Assembly: GCA_016871575.1 (NCBI GenBank)
Contig: VHCW01000048.1
Coordinates: 1-35,522, forward strand
Length of the DNA: 35,522 bases
Reading direction: 5' to 3'
Source: Verrucomicrobiota bacterium
Lineage (GTDB): Bacteria; Verrucomicrobiota; Verrucomicrobiia; Palsa-1439
Position 1 is the stretch's first letter. Each line of letters begins with the position of its first letter. The translations under genes were made by a program, and so were the position numbers. The notes below the pieces were generated by a model that was not told the origin of the DNA, did not search any database, and saw only the letters and a list, made by a program, of their open reading frames with translations. Below are positions 16,178 to 24,371 of the stretch, one piece after another.

Positions 16178-17607
16178 ACATCGTATTCGGACTGGTTATC
16201 TTCTGTTGCGCATTCGCGGCGATGGGTGCGCAACGGCCCAATGTCTTGTTCATTGCTGCTGACGACCTGCGCAACGATCTCGGCTGCTACGGCAACACGC
16301 TGGTCAAAGCCCCCAATTTCGACCGGCTGGCAAAGCGCGGTGTCGTGTTCAATCGCGCCTACTGCCAGCAGGCGCTGTGCAATCCGTCGCGCGCTTCGCT
16401 GTTGACCGGGCTTCGTCCCGACACATTGCGGATATGGGATTTGCCCACGCACTTCCGCAGCGCTGTGCCGGAAGTTGTCACGTTGCCGCAGTATTTCAAG
16501 CAGCACGGCTACTTCACGCAGAACATCGGAAAAATCTTCCACAACTGGATTCACGAGATTCAAGGCGACCCCGCTTCGTGGAGCGTGCCGGCGGTGATGC
16601 ACTTTGCCAACCACGGCGCGGACAAGCCGGTGGTGGACGGCGCGCCGCCGCCCAATCTCGCCAAGGACCTCAAATGCGAACAGTGCGATGTGCCTGACGA
16701 AGCGTATTTCGATGGCCGCGTGGCGAAGCTGGCGGTCGAGGCGTTGCGCGAACTGAAATCAAAATCACAACCATTCTTCTTGGCGGTCGGTTTTTGGAAA
16801 CCGCATTCACCATTCAACGCGCCGAAACGCTATTGGGACCTCTACCGGCGCGAAGACATCCCGATGCCCAACCCTGCCGACTGGCCGCAGGACGCCCCGC
16901 GCGTGGCTTGGCACAACAGCCGTGAGATTCTCACCGAGAAAGGCCGCGAGTTGACACCTGACGCCGTGCGCGAAATCCGTCACGGCTATCTGGCCAACAT
17001 CAGCTATCTCGATGCGCAGTTGGGGAAAGTCATTGATGAACTCGACCGGCTACAGCTTGCGCAGAACACGATCATCGTATTCTGGAGCGACCACGGTTTT
17101 CACCTCGGCGAACATACCCTTTGGGCGAAGACATCGAACTTTGAACTCGACGCGCGGGTGCCGATGTTCATCGCTGCGCCAAAGATCAAGGCTGCCAGAA
17201 CCGATGCGCTTGCCGAACTGCTCGATCTGTACCCGACGTTGGTGGAACTGTGCGGCCTGCCGATGCCGAAAGGACTGGATGGCGTCAGCTTGGTGCCCGT
17301 GCTGAAAAATCCGCGCCGGTCAATCAAACCCGCTGCGCTCACACAGCATCCGCGTCCGGCCTACTACAAGGGAGCGCCCGAAACGATGGGCTATTCGTTG
17401 CGCGCCCAGAATTTCCGCTACATCGAATGGCGCGACTGGAAAACCGGCGCAGTGGTGGCACGCGAACTCTACGACCACAAAACCGATGGATCCGAAACGC
17501 GCAACGTAGCCGCCGATCCGAGCCGCGCTGCCGATGTTCGCAACGTCGCCAAATTGTTGGAGCAGTTTCGCCCCATCGTCCGGCCCGGATGGAAACCCGC
17601 CTTGTAA
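16174..17607 (+). CDS. exported iduronate-2-sulfatase-like sulfatase
   Basis: 477 aa with a signal peptide at 1-19. RPNVLFIAADDLRNDLGCYG and the signature CNPSRASLLTGLRPDT (C69) place it in the formylglycine sulfatases. The stretch RIWDLPTHFR and the later HGFHLGEHTLWAKTSNFE are characteristic of the iduronate-2-sulfatase subgroup, common in PVC bacteria, where members act on various sulfated polysaccharides. The ATG at 16174 overlaps the previous stop (ATGA), and AAAGGA lies upstream. The next gene's AGGAGG overlaps its stop. Two sulfatases of different subgroups in tandem imply a substrate with more than one sulfate linkage. Confidence 0.93.
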   Translation: MNIVFGLVIFCCAFAAMGAQRPNVLFIAADDLRNDLGCYGNTLVKAPNFDRLAKRGVVFNRAYCQQALCNPSRASLLTGLRPDTLRIWDLPTHFRSAVPEVVTLPQYFKQHGYFTQNIGKIFHNWIHEIQGDPASWSVPAVMHFANHGADKPVVDGAPPPNLAKDLKCEQCDVPDEAYFDGRVAKLAVEALRELKSKSQPFFLAVGFWKPHSPFNAPKRYWDLYRREDIPMPNPADWPQDAPRVAWHNSREILTEKGRELTPDAVREIRHGYLANISYLDAQLGKVIDELDRLQLAQNTIIVFWSDHGFHLGEHTLWAKTSNFELDARVPMFIAAPKIKAARTDALAELLDLYPTLVELCGLPMPKGLDGVSLVPVLKNPRRSIKPAALTQHPRPAYYKGAPETMGYSLRAQNFRYIEWRDWKTGAVVARELYDHKTDGSETRNVAADPSRAADVRNVAKLLEQFRPIVRPGWKPAL

Positions 17608-17616
17608 GGAGGTTTT

Positions 17617-18987
17617 ATGAACCGATTCAGCCGAAGAGATACAATCAAGGGACTTGCGCTGGGCGCAGTCGCAGGATTCAGCGCGCGTTTGGGATTCGCG
17701 GCGGAGCGAACGACGGAGCAATGGCCGGCGGTGGACGTGCTGGTGTGCGGCGGCGGACCGGCGGGCATTGCGGCGGCGCTGATGGCGGCGCGGGCGGGGC
17801 GCAAGACGTTGTTGGTCGAACGCTACGGACGCGTAGGTGGCATGGCGGTGCAGGCAATGGTCGGGCCGCTCATGGGCAGGGTCCGCAGCGCGGTGGTGGA
17901 CGAAATCATTCAACACATCGGTGGTCGTCGTGTGGATTACGAGTTTATTGACCTCAAATACGCAGAGCTGCTTCAGAAAGCCGGTTGCGAAATCTTGCTG
18001 CACGCATGGGTTGCCGAGCCGCTTCTTGACGGCCAACGCGTCGTCGGCGCGCGACTGCTCACGAAACAAGGAATGATTGACGCGCGGGCGCGAGTCATCA
18101 TTGACGCCACCGGCGACGGCGACGTGGCCGTCGGCGCGGGCGCGACGTTCGACCAAGGCCGCGGCGCGGGACCGACATGGGCTGCTGACGGGTTGCTTCA
18201 ACCGATGACCATCATGTTTCGCGTCGCCGGCGTGAAACATGCAGAGACGATGGAAGCGCAGCGCGGGCGAAAAGGTTTTCGTTTTCCCGATGGCCGGACG
18301 TGGAACCAGGTGACGAAGGACGCCAACGCGCGCAGTGAATTGCCGCCAACGGTCGGCATGGTGCGCACCTATACGTCGTTGCGCGATGACGAACGCGTCA
18401 TTAATGCCACACAAATCAATCGCGTTGATGGCACGAAAGTGCGCGACCTTACACAAGCTGAACTCGAAGGCCGGCGACAAGTGCAACCAATTGTGGAGTT
18501 TCTCCGCAAGAACGCGCCGGGTTTCCAAAACGCCTACGTGAGCGGGATGCCGGCGGTGATCGGCGTGCGCGAGACGCGGCGGATTCGTGGTGTCGAGTCG
18601 CTCGCGGTGGACGACCTCTTTGCCGGTCGGAAATGGCCAAACGCCGTCGTGCGCGATGCGTCGTTCCCGATTGACATTCACAACCCCGACGGCATCGGCC
18701 AGGCGCAAGGCGTCTCCTCGCAGGATCCGCTTGGCAAAGATCCGTCGGTCAAGCCATACGAGATTCCTTATGGCTGCTTGGTGCCTCGCAGCGTCAACGG
18801 CTTGTTGGTTGCGGGCCGTTGCATCAGCGGCAGCCACGAAGCGATGGCGTCGTACCGGGTACAAGTGATAGCGATGGGCATTGGCGTCGCCGCCGGCGTG
18901 GCGGCCGCCGAGGCGGCTCGTCAGAACATTGAGCCGCGCGATGTGGATGCCGGGAAAATCCAGGGCATGATTTTCGGGAAGGCGTGA
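17617..18987 (+). CDS. Tat-exported FAD-dependent oxidoreductase
   Basis: 456 aa, FAD_oxidored family. Twin-arginine signal at the N-terminus (SRRDTIKGLALGAVAGF, with R6 and R7), cleaved around residue 29. Residues 39-66 are the FAD fold (DVLVCGGGPAGIAAALMAAR), followed by LLVERYGRVGGMAVQAMVGP. IDATGDGDVAVGAGATFD and the C-terminal SVNGLLVAGRCISGSHEAMA complete the FAD site. AGGAGG at 17607-17612 sits 4 nt before the ATG. Its TGA overlaps the VCBS gene's ATG by 1 nt (TGATG). The Tat route implies export after cofactor loading. It is a paralogue of the flavoprotein at 20954-22291; the substrate is unknown. Confidence 0.92.
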   Translation: MNRFSRRDTIKGLALGAVAGFSARLGFAAERTTEQWPAVDVLVCGGGPAGIAAALMAARAGRKTLLVERYGRVGGMAVQAMVGPLMGRVRSAVVDEIIQHIGGRRVDYEFIDLKYAELLQKAGCEILLHAWVAEPLLDGQRVVGARLLTKQGMIDARARVIIDATGDGDVAVGAGATFDQGRGAGPTWAADGLLQPMTIMFRVAGVKHAETMEAQRGRKGFRFPDGRTWNQVTKDANARSELPPTVGMVRTYTSLRDDERVINATQINRVDGTKVRDLTQAELEGRRQVQPIVEFLRKNAPGFQNAYVSGMPAVIGVRETRRIRGVESLAVDDLFAGRKWPNAVVRDASFPIDIHNPDGIGQAQGVSSQDPLGKDPSVKPYEIPYGCLVPRSVNGLLVAGRCISGSHEAMASYRVQVIAMGIGVAAGVAAAEAARQNIEPRDVDAGKIQGMIFGKA

Positions 18988-20957
18988 TGTTGATGCATGG
19001 AATGTTTCTTGCGCTGATTGCCGCGAGCGGTCTTGTCTCCGGTCAACCGCTGAAAGTGGCGGTCAACGGCGGCGTGGGATTGTTGGCATCGCCGAATGCT
19101 TACAAGACGGTACCAGTGGGTTGCGCGCAGGTTTTTGGCGGGCGCAGGCCGGATGTGTTTGTCAACGCCACTCACGGAATCGAGCGCGGATTGTACCTGT
19201 ATCGTTGGGTGCGCGACAACGAGCAGGGACAGCCTGTGTTTGCGGAGCCGGTGCGCGTGAAGCATCCATTTGGCAATCACAGTCCTCCCGAAGGCAGCAT
19301 TGTGCAGGATGCAGCGGGTGCGATTCACGGTTTCTGGATGGACAAATCGCGTTTGGTGCGATGCCGGTTCGACCGCGAGGCAATGGCATTCCAACGGGTG
19401 GCGCAGCGGACGCTGACAGGATTGCCGCGTCTGCCGGATGCGGTGGCGATTTTGGAGATGACGGCAGAGCGGATGGACGTGGTGGTGACTTGTTCCAATG
19501 GCGCAAAATATCGTCCGCCGGGAGATCAGAACACCGATGACTACCTGCTCTACAACGGCGCAGGAGTCTTCCGTGGCCAGTGGCCGCGCATGGGACTGTA
19601 TCGGTTCCAGCTTCAGGGCGATTTGACCGGAAAAGTGAATCCGCCGCAACGGTTCAGCGAATCGGAAGGTGAAATCCTGAGCGGCGTGGCGCTGACAACC
19701 GTTGCGTATCCGGGCAAAAGAGGAAACTGTGTCATTGCGGGAACATCGCTGGGGAATCTGTATTGTTTCGAGGCTCCCGGAAAGCCGAAGCGCCCGCTGT
19801 TGGGGGCAGATCTCCGATTGATACGTCATCCGACGATTGGCGCGGCACCGATTGCTTATCCCAACGTGGCAGGCGAACGTGTGGACTTGATCGTCGGCGG
19901 CGAAGGTTCGCTCTATTACTACGCGTTCACCGGCAAGTTCAGCGAGGACGGCAGTCCGATTTACAGCAGCGATCAACCGGTCTGGCAGGAGAACGCGTTG
20001 CTCTACGCCGGCACGCTGGCCGTGCCGAACGCGGTGGATTGGGACGGCGACGGCGCGCTCGATTTGATCGTCGGCAACTCCGAAGGGCGCGTGCTGTTCT
20101 TTCGCAACCATGGCACCAGCCGCGACCCGCGCTTCGGCGTTGGCGTTCCGCTGAAGGCCAACGGCGAAGAGATTCATATCCAACCCGGCTACTACGGCAT
20201 CCAAGGACCGTTTGAGACGCGCTGGGGATACACTTGCCCGACGGTTGCCGATTGGAACGGCGATGGTCTGCCGGATTTGCTGTTGAGCAGCGCCACCGCC
20301 CGCCATGAAGTGTTCCTCAACATCGGCACACGAACCGAACCGCGTCTTGCCGCGCCGCGCCCGCTCTACCTCGACGGCCTTGAACTGCACGGCATGTGGC
20401 GCGTGAAGCCTGCTGTCGCAAAGATTGACGGACGCATGACATACATCATGCAGGACGATGCCGGCGCGTTGCATCGTTACTGGCGGCTCGATGATTACAA
20501 TGTTGCCGATGGCGGCCCATTGCGGATGGAGGACGGTTCGGTCATCACCGCGCACTGCGCTGACGCGGCGCCGGGACAGAAAAGCCGCGCCAAGATCGCC
20601 ATCGCTGACTGGGACGGCGATGGCCGGCTGGACTTGATTGTCGGCACCGCAAAACGAGGCTGTCTCCCGGAACCGAAAGCGGGGTTGCCGTGGACGCTTC
20701 GTCGCGCGGGCGTGAATTGCCTGCAAGTGGTATTGCTGCGGAATGACGGCACCAACACCGAACCACGATTCCAACCACCGCGAATCCTCCAGTTTCGCGG
20801 GAAAGACATCTATCTCGGCGCGCATTCCAACGCACCGGAACCTTGCCAACTCGGCATTGTCTCGGACGGCCCGAATTTGCTGATTGGCATGGAGTCCGGG
20901 CGAATCTATTTTTTCGAACACAAGGACATAACGTTGCGACCGGAGAAAAACAAATGA
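18987..20957 (+). CDS. exported VCBS/FG-GAP repeat propeller protein
   Basis: 656 aa with a signal peptide at about 1-18. At least three calcium-binding VCBS-type blades are clear: DWDGDGALDLIVGNSEG (351), DWNGDGLPDLLLS (422) and DWDGDGRLDLIVGTA (541); more degenerate blades fill the rest (AGERVDLIVGGEG). There is no catalytic motif, so a binding or scaffold role at the cell surface is likely. The ATG at 18987 makes TGATG with the previous stop; GTG 18984 is a less likely alternative. Its own stop overlaps the next flavoprotein's ATG by 4 nt. Its fixed position between two Tat flavoproteins suggests a partner function. Confidence 0.87.
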   Translation: MLMHGMFLALIAASGLVSGQPLKVAVNGGVGLLASPNAYKTVPVGCAQVFGGRRPDVFVNATHGIERGLYLYRWVRDNEQGQPVFAEPVRVKHPFGNHSPPEGSIVQDAAGAIHGFWMDKSRLVRCRFDREAMAFQRVAQRTLTGLPRLPDAVAILEMTAERMDVVVTCSNGAKYRPPGDQNTDDYLLYNGAGVFRGQWPRMGLYRFQLQGDLTGKVNPPQRFSESEGEILSGVALTTVAYPGKRGNCVIAGTSLGNLYCFEAPGKPKRPLLGADLRLIRHPTIGAAPIAYPNVAGERVDLIVGGEGSLYYYAFTGKFSEDGSPIYSSDQPVWQENALLYAGTLAVPNAVDWDGDGALDLIVGNSEGRVLFFRNHGTSRDPRFGVGVPLKANGEEIHIQPGYYGIQGPFETRWGYTCPTVADWNGDGLPDLLLSSATARHEVFLNIGTRTEPRLAAPRPLYLDGLELHGMWRVKPAVAKIDGRMTYIMQDDAGALHRYWRLDDYNVADGGPLRMEDGSVITAHCADAAPGQKSRAKIAIADWDGDGRLDLIVGTAKRGCLPEPKAGLPWTLRRAGVNCLQVVLLRNDGTNTEPRFQPPRILQFRGKDIYLGAHSNAPEPCQLGIVSDGPNLLIGMESGRIYFFEHKDITLRPEKNK

Positions 20958-22291
20958 AACGACGAGACGCGCTGAAATTGATGGCCGCCGGCGCAGTCGG
21001 CGTGCTGGCGGGACGAAAGGCAAACGCTGCACCCGACAAGCCCGGCGAGATCACGTGGTCGCGCAAAGTGCCGGTGCGCTACGACGCAGACGTGGCCGTG
21101 CTTGGCGGCGGGATCGCTGGCGTGGCGGCGGCGTGCGCGGCGGCGCGGTCGGGCGCGAAGGTGTTGCTCGTTGAGCGGTTCGCGATTACCGGTGGCGACC
21201 TGACCAGCGGCGGCGTGGCGTCGTTCTGCGGCGAGACAGCGGGGCAGGGGGAGGTCTTGGACGAGATCCTCGCCGACATGGAGAAGTTCAAGGCGGTGGA
21301 ACCCTACAAACCGTATCCGCAGGCTGACCATCGCGTCTTTGATCATCACATCCTCGCCATTGTGCTTCAGGAAGTATTGCTGCGGCGGAAGGTCAAACTG
21401 CTATTGCACACTCGCTTTGTGGATGCTCGTGTCGTTGACGGGCGAATCACGGAGTGCATCGTCTGCGGCAAATCAGGAACGGAGGCGTTGCGGGCGAAGC
21501 AGTTCATTGACTGCACCGGCGATGCGGACGTTGCGCGCGTGGCCGGGTTCGCGGTGATGAAGGGACAGCCGTTCTCGCTGCCGATGTCCATGATGTCGTT
21601 TGTCCGGCACGTTGAGAAACAGGAGCCGCAACTACCGGAGGGCTGGTTCGAGCCGGTAAAGACGAAGGAAGCGTTGCCGATGACGAGCGTGTGGCCGAAC
21701 GGTCCCGGCAGCAACGCGCTCAAAATCAAGATACCGATGTTCGATGCCACCGATACGGAGTCGTTGACCGCCGCTGAGATTCGCGCGCGGCGTCGGACGC
21801 TGGAGGTGCTCGACTATTATCAGCGGGTCCTGAAGAAACCGTGGCGCTACGATGGTTGCTCGCCGCAGATTGGCATCCGCGAAGGCGCGCGCATCGCGGG
21901 TGACTATGTGTTGACGTTGAAAGACCTGCGCGCGGGACGAACGTTTGACGACGGCGTTGCGCGCGGCGTGTATTATCTCGACGGCCACAAACCTGATGAC
22001 GACAAGCGGACCTACATTCTTAAAAAGAGCGAACTGAAGGTGCCGCCGTATCAGATACCGTTGCGGAGTCTGATTGCGAAGGATGGCGTCAACCTGTTGA
22101 TGGCGGGGCGCTGTTTCTCGGCGGAGCAACTTGCGTTGAGTTCGGCTCGTGTCAGCACCAGTTGCGCGATGATGGGGCAGGCCGCCGGCATTGCGGCGGC
22201 GTTGTGCGTTCAAAAACGAACCGACCCGCGCCAGCTCGACCCGCAAACCGTCCGCCGCATCGTCGAAGAACGCGGCGGCAAGCTGACATAA
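20954..22291 (+). CDS. Tat-exported FAD-dependent oxidoreductase (second copy)
   Basis: 445 aa, FAD_oxidored family, a paralogue of the protein at 17617-18987. The Tat signal is MKRRDALKLMAAGAVGVLAG (R3, R4). The FAD fold starts near residue 45 (DVAVLGGGIAGVAAACAAAR), then LLVERFAITGGDLTSGGVAS, IDCTGDADVARVAGFA and, near the end, DGVNLLMAGRCFSAEQLALSS. The region IREGARIAGDYVLTLKDL is the usual IGVRETRR-type block. The ATG at 20954 overlaps the VCBS stop by 4 nt; an earlier in-frame start would not give a signal peptide. It is the last gene of the plus-strand operon, facing gph. Confidence 0.92.
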   Translation: MKRRDALKLMAAGAVGVLAGRKANAAPDKPGEITWSRKVPVRYDADVAVLGGGIAGVAAACAAARSGAKVLLVERFAITGGDLTSGGVASFCGETAGQGEVLDEILADMEKFKAVEPYKPYPQADHRVFDHHILAIVLQEVLLRRKVKLLLHTRFVDARVVDGRITECIVCGKSGTEALRAKQFIDCTGDADVARVAGFAVMKGQPFSLPMSMMSFVRHVEKQEPQLPEGWFEPVKTKEALPMTSVWPNGPGSNALKIKIPMFDATDTESLTAAEIRARRRTLEVLDYYQRVLKKPWRYDGCSPQIGIREGARIAGDYVLTLKDLRAGRTFDDGVARGVYYLDGHKPDDDKRTYILKKSELKVPPYQIPLRSLIAKDGVNLLMAGRCFSAEQLALSSARVSTSCAMMGQAAGIAAALCVQKRTDPRQLDPQTVRRIVEERGGKLT

Positions 22292-22344
22292 GAGGCTGCA
22301 AGTTCATCGAGAACGCCGGTGCGCCGAAGGCGGACTGGGTCGCA

Positions 22345-22989
22345 TCATAACAATCGCAGCACGTCTTCCGGGTGGGCGACCAGTTCCTGGGCGCCCGCCT
22401 TGATCAGTTCTTCCCGGTCCCGAAATCCCCAGAGCGCGCCCACGGCGAACATTCCCGCGGCCAGGGCGGTCCGCATATCGGTGTTCGTGTCGCCCAGATA
22501 CAGCCACTCGCACGGCGGAATGCCAAGCTCTCCCGCTATCTGTAACGCCACTGACGGATCGGGTTTGAGTGGCTGGTTTGGCAATTGACCTCGCACGGCG
22601 GCAAACGGCTCGTCCGGGAAAAAATGCGCCACCATCCGTTTCGTAAACGTGTCCGGCTTGTTCGAAAACACCGCCAGTTTCAACCCGCGCAACGAGGACA
22701 CCAATTCGGGAATGCCGGGATAGAGCCGCGTTTTGTCGAAACAATGCGCGTCATAATGCGCCCGCATCAACGCCAGCGCCTTGTCCGCCAACGACGCCTT
22801 GTCGGCCGGCAACGTCCGCAACATCAGGTTCCGCGCGCCGTCGCCGACAAAATAGCGGTACGACGGCAGCGGGTGTGTCGGGCAACCGAGCGCCGCCAGC
22901 GCGTGGTTGACCGCGTCCGCCAAATCCTCCAGCGTGTCGGCAAGCGTTCCGTCCAGGTCGAATAATACAGCGCGAAATCGAGGTTTCAT
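22345..22989 (-). CDS. gph: HAD-superfamily phosphatase, phosphoglycolate-phosphatase-like
   Basis: 214 aa cytoplasmic phosphatase. All four HAD motifs are visible: I, FDLDGTLADT (D11 nucleophile, D13); II, SNKPDT; III, KPDP; IV, YLGDTNTDMRTALAAG. The helical cap between motifs I and II and the LYPGIPELVSSLRG segment match Gph. It probably removes phosphate from 2-phosphoglycolate, though related HAD enzymes accept other substrates. The ATG at 22989 is chosen because the motif spacing fits the family; TATTGT lies 7 nt before it with no ribosome site. It is divergent from argH, with 50 nt between the starts. Confidence 0.87.
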   Translation of the reverse strand: MKPRFRAVLFDLDGTLADTLEDLADAVNHALAALGCPTHPLPSYRYFVGDGARNLMLRTLPADKASLADKALALMRAHYDAHCFDKTRLYPGIPELVSSLRGLKLAVFSNKPDTFTKRMVAHFFPDEPFAAVRGQLPNQPLKPDPSVALQIAGELGIPPCEWLYLGDTNTDMRTALAAGMFAVGALWGFRDREELIKAGAQELVAHPEDVLRLL

Positions 22990-22996
22990 CCCCCGA

Positions 22997-23025
22997 ACAA
23001 TAGCTTGATTCCCGCCCAAAATCAG
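22997..23025 (-). promoter_or_regulatory. candidate promoter of gph
   Basis: On the minus strand CTGATT (23025-23020), 17 nt and TATTGT (23002-22997), 7 nt before the ATG. It shares the 50-nt divergent region with the argH promoter. Confidence 0.3.
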
Positions 23026-23032
23026 CCACAAT
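23005..23032 (+). promoter_or_regulatory. candidate promoter of argH
   Basis: TTGATT (23005-23010), 16 nt and CACAAT (23027-23032), 7 nt before the ATG at 23040. There is no Shine-Dalgarno sequence in between, so the transcript could be leaderless. Confidence 0.35.
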
Positions 23033-23039
23033 CCTCGTT

Positions 23040-24371
23040 ATGAAAAAAGCGCCGCAACAGACTTGGGGCGGACGATTCTCCGCCGGCCCGGCAGACATTG
23101 TCAAGCGGTTCACGGAAAGCGTCAGCTTCGACTGGCGGTTGTACCCGCATGACATCGCCGGTTCGATTGCCCACGCGAAAGGTCTCGCGAAAATCGGCGT
23201 CCTCACGAACGCCGAGGCCGCGAAAATCATCCGGCGATTGCGGGCCATCCGGCCCGAACCGGATCCATCGCTCGAGGACGTTCACATGAACGTCGAGGCT
23301 GCGCTTGGTTCCGTCGGACGGAAGCTTCACACCGGACGGAGCCGCAACGACCAAGTGGCGACCGACATCCGGCTCTGGCTCCGGTCGGAAATCTCGAATC
23401 TCAAATCTCAAGTGTCCAATCTCCAGAAATCGCTTGTGACGCTTGCGGACAAGAACTCCGGCGTCATTATCCCCGGCTACACACATCTTCAGCGGGCGCA
23501 ACCGGTATTGCTTGCGCATCATTTGCTCGCCTACGTCGAGATGTTGGCGCGCGACGCCGCGCGGTTTGATGACTGCGCGAAGCGGGTCAACGTCTGCCCG
23601 CTCGGCTCCGGCGCCATCGCCGGGAGCACGCTGCGGCTGGCGCGGGAGTTTGTCGCAAAAGAACTTGGTTTCGACGGCGTGACGCACAACTCGATGGATG
23701 CCGTCAGCGACCGGGATTTTGCGGCGGAATTTCTCGCGGCGGCGGCGATTTGCGGAATGCACCTCTCGCGGCTGGCCGAAGACCTCGTGCTCTGGTCAAG
23801 CGCCGAGTTCGGGTTTATCCGGATCGGCGACGCCTACACGACCGGCTCGTCGTTGATGCCGCAAAAGAAAAATCCTGACATCGCGGAGCTGGTGCGGGGC
23901 AAGACCGGCCGGTTGTACGGGAATCTTGTCGCTTTGTTGACGATCCTCAAGGGGCTTCCGATGACCTACAACCGCGACATGCAGGAGGACAAGGAGCCGC
24001 TGTTCGACAGCGCTGACACGCTCAGCGCGTCGCTGCAAGTCATGGCCGACATGCTCCGTCACACCAAGATCAACAAGGCGAAGTGCGAAGCCGCCGCCAG
24101 TGATCCGTTGCTGCTGGCGACCGATCTGGCTGATTTTCTCGTCAAGCAGGGGATGCCGTTCCGACGGGCGCATCACGCCGTCGGCGCGCTTGTTGCGGAG
24201 TCGGAGCGCACCGGCGTGCCGCTGCCAAAACTCGCGGCGAAGAAATACGGCGCGTCAGCCGCGAAAGTATTCGATGTTCGTCGGGCGCTGGCGGCCCGGA
24301 ACATCCCTGGTGCGCCATCGCCGAAACAAGTCTGCGCACAACTGGCGCGCTGGAAAGCGGTCCTCCGGTAG
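23040..24371 (+). CDS. argH: argininosuccinate lyase
   Basis: 443 aa, last enzyme of arginine synthesis: splits argininosuccinate into arginine and fumarate. The family signature GSSLMPQKKNPD starts at residue 269 and carries the catalytic serine. WGGRFSAGP at the N-terminus, LHTGRSRNDQVATDIRLWLR and PGYTHLQRAQPVLLAHH are all diagnostic. Length is slightly under the usual 455-465. Residues of the SEISNLKSQVSNLQ segment are encoded by five 7-bp repeats (23390-23424), at a point where other ArgH proteins have a variable helix. There is no ribosome site before the ATG. The ROK gene follows immediately after the stop. Confidence 0.96.
   Translation: MKKAPQQTWGGRFSAGPADIVKRFTESVSFDWRLYPHDIAGSIAHAKGLAKIGVLTNAEAAKIIRRLRAIRPEPDPSLEDVHMNVEAALGSVGRKLHTGRSRNDQVATDIRLWLRSEISNLKSQVSNLQKSLVTLADKNSGVIIPGYTHLQRAQPVLLAHHLLAYVEMLARDAARFDDCAKRVNVCPLGSGAIAGSTLRLAREFVAKELGFDGVTHNSMDAVSDRDFAAEFLAAAAICGMHLSRLAEDLVLWSSAEFGFIRIGDAYTTGSSLMPQKKNPDIAELVRGKTGRLYGNLVALLTILKGLPMTYNRDMQEDKEPLFDSADTLSASLQVMADMLRHTKINKAKCEAAASDPLLLATDLADFLVKQGMPFRRAHHAVGALVAESERTGVPLPKLAAKKYGASAAKVFDVRRALAARNIPGAPSPKQVCAQLARWKAVLR
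23390..23424 (+). repeat. heptamer tandem repeat inside argH
   Basis: Five units in a row: AATCTCG, AATCTCA, AATCTCA, AGTGTCC, AATCTCC. The frame stays open through them. Confidence 0.6.

Noticed and set aside
18921-21032. 703-codon open frame on the minus strand
   Set aside because: It lies opposite the VCBS gene and its neighbours; no domain, signal or ribosome site.
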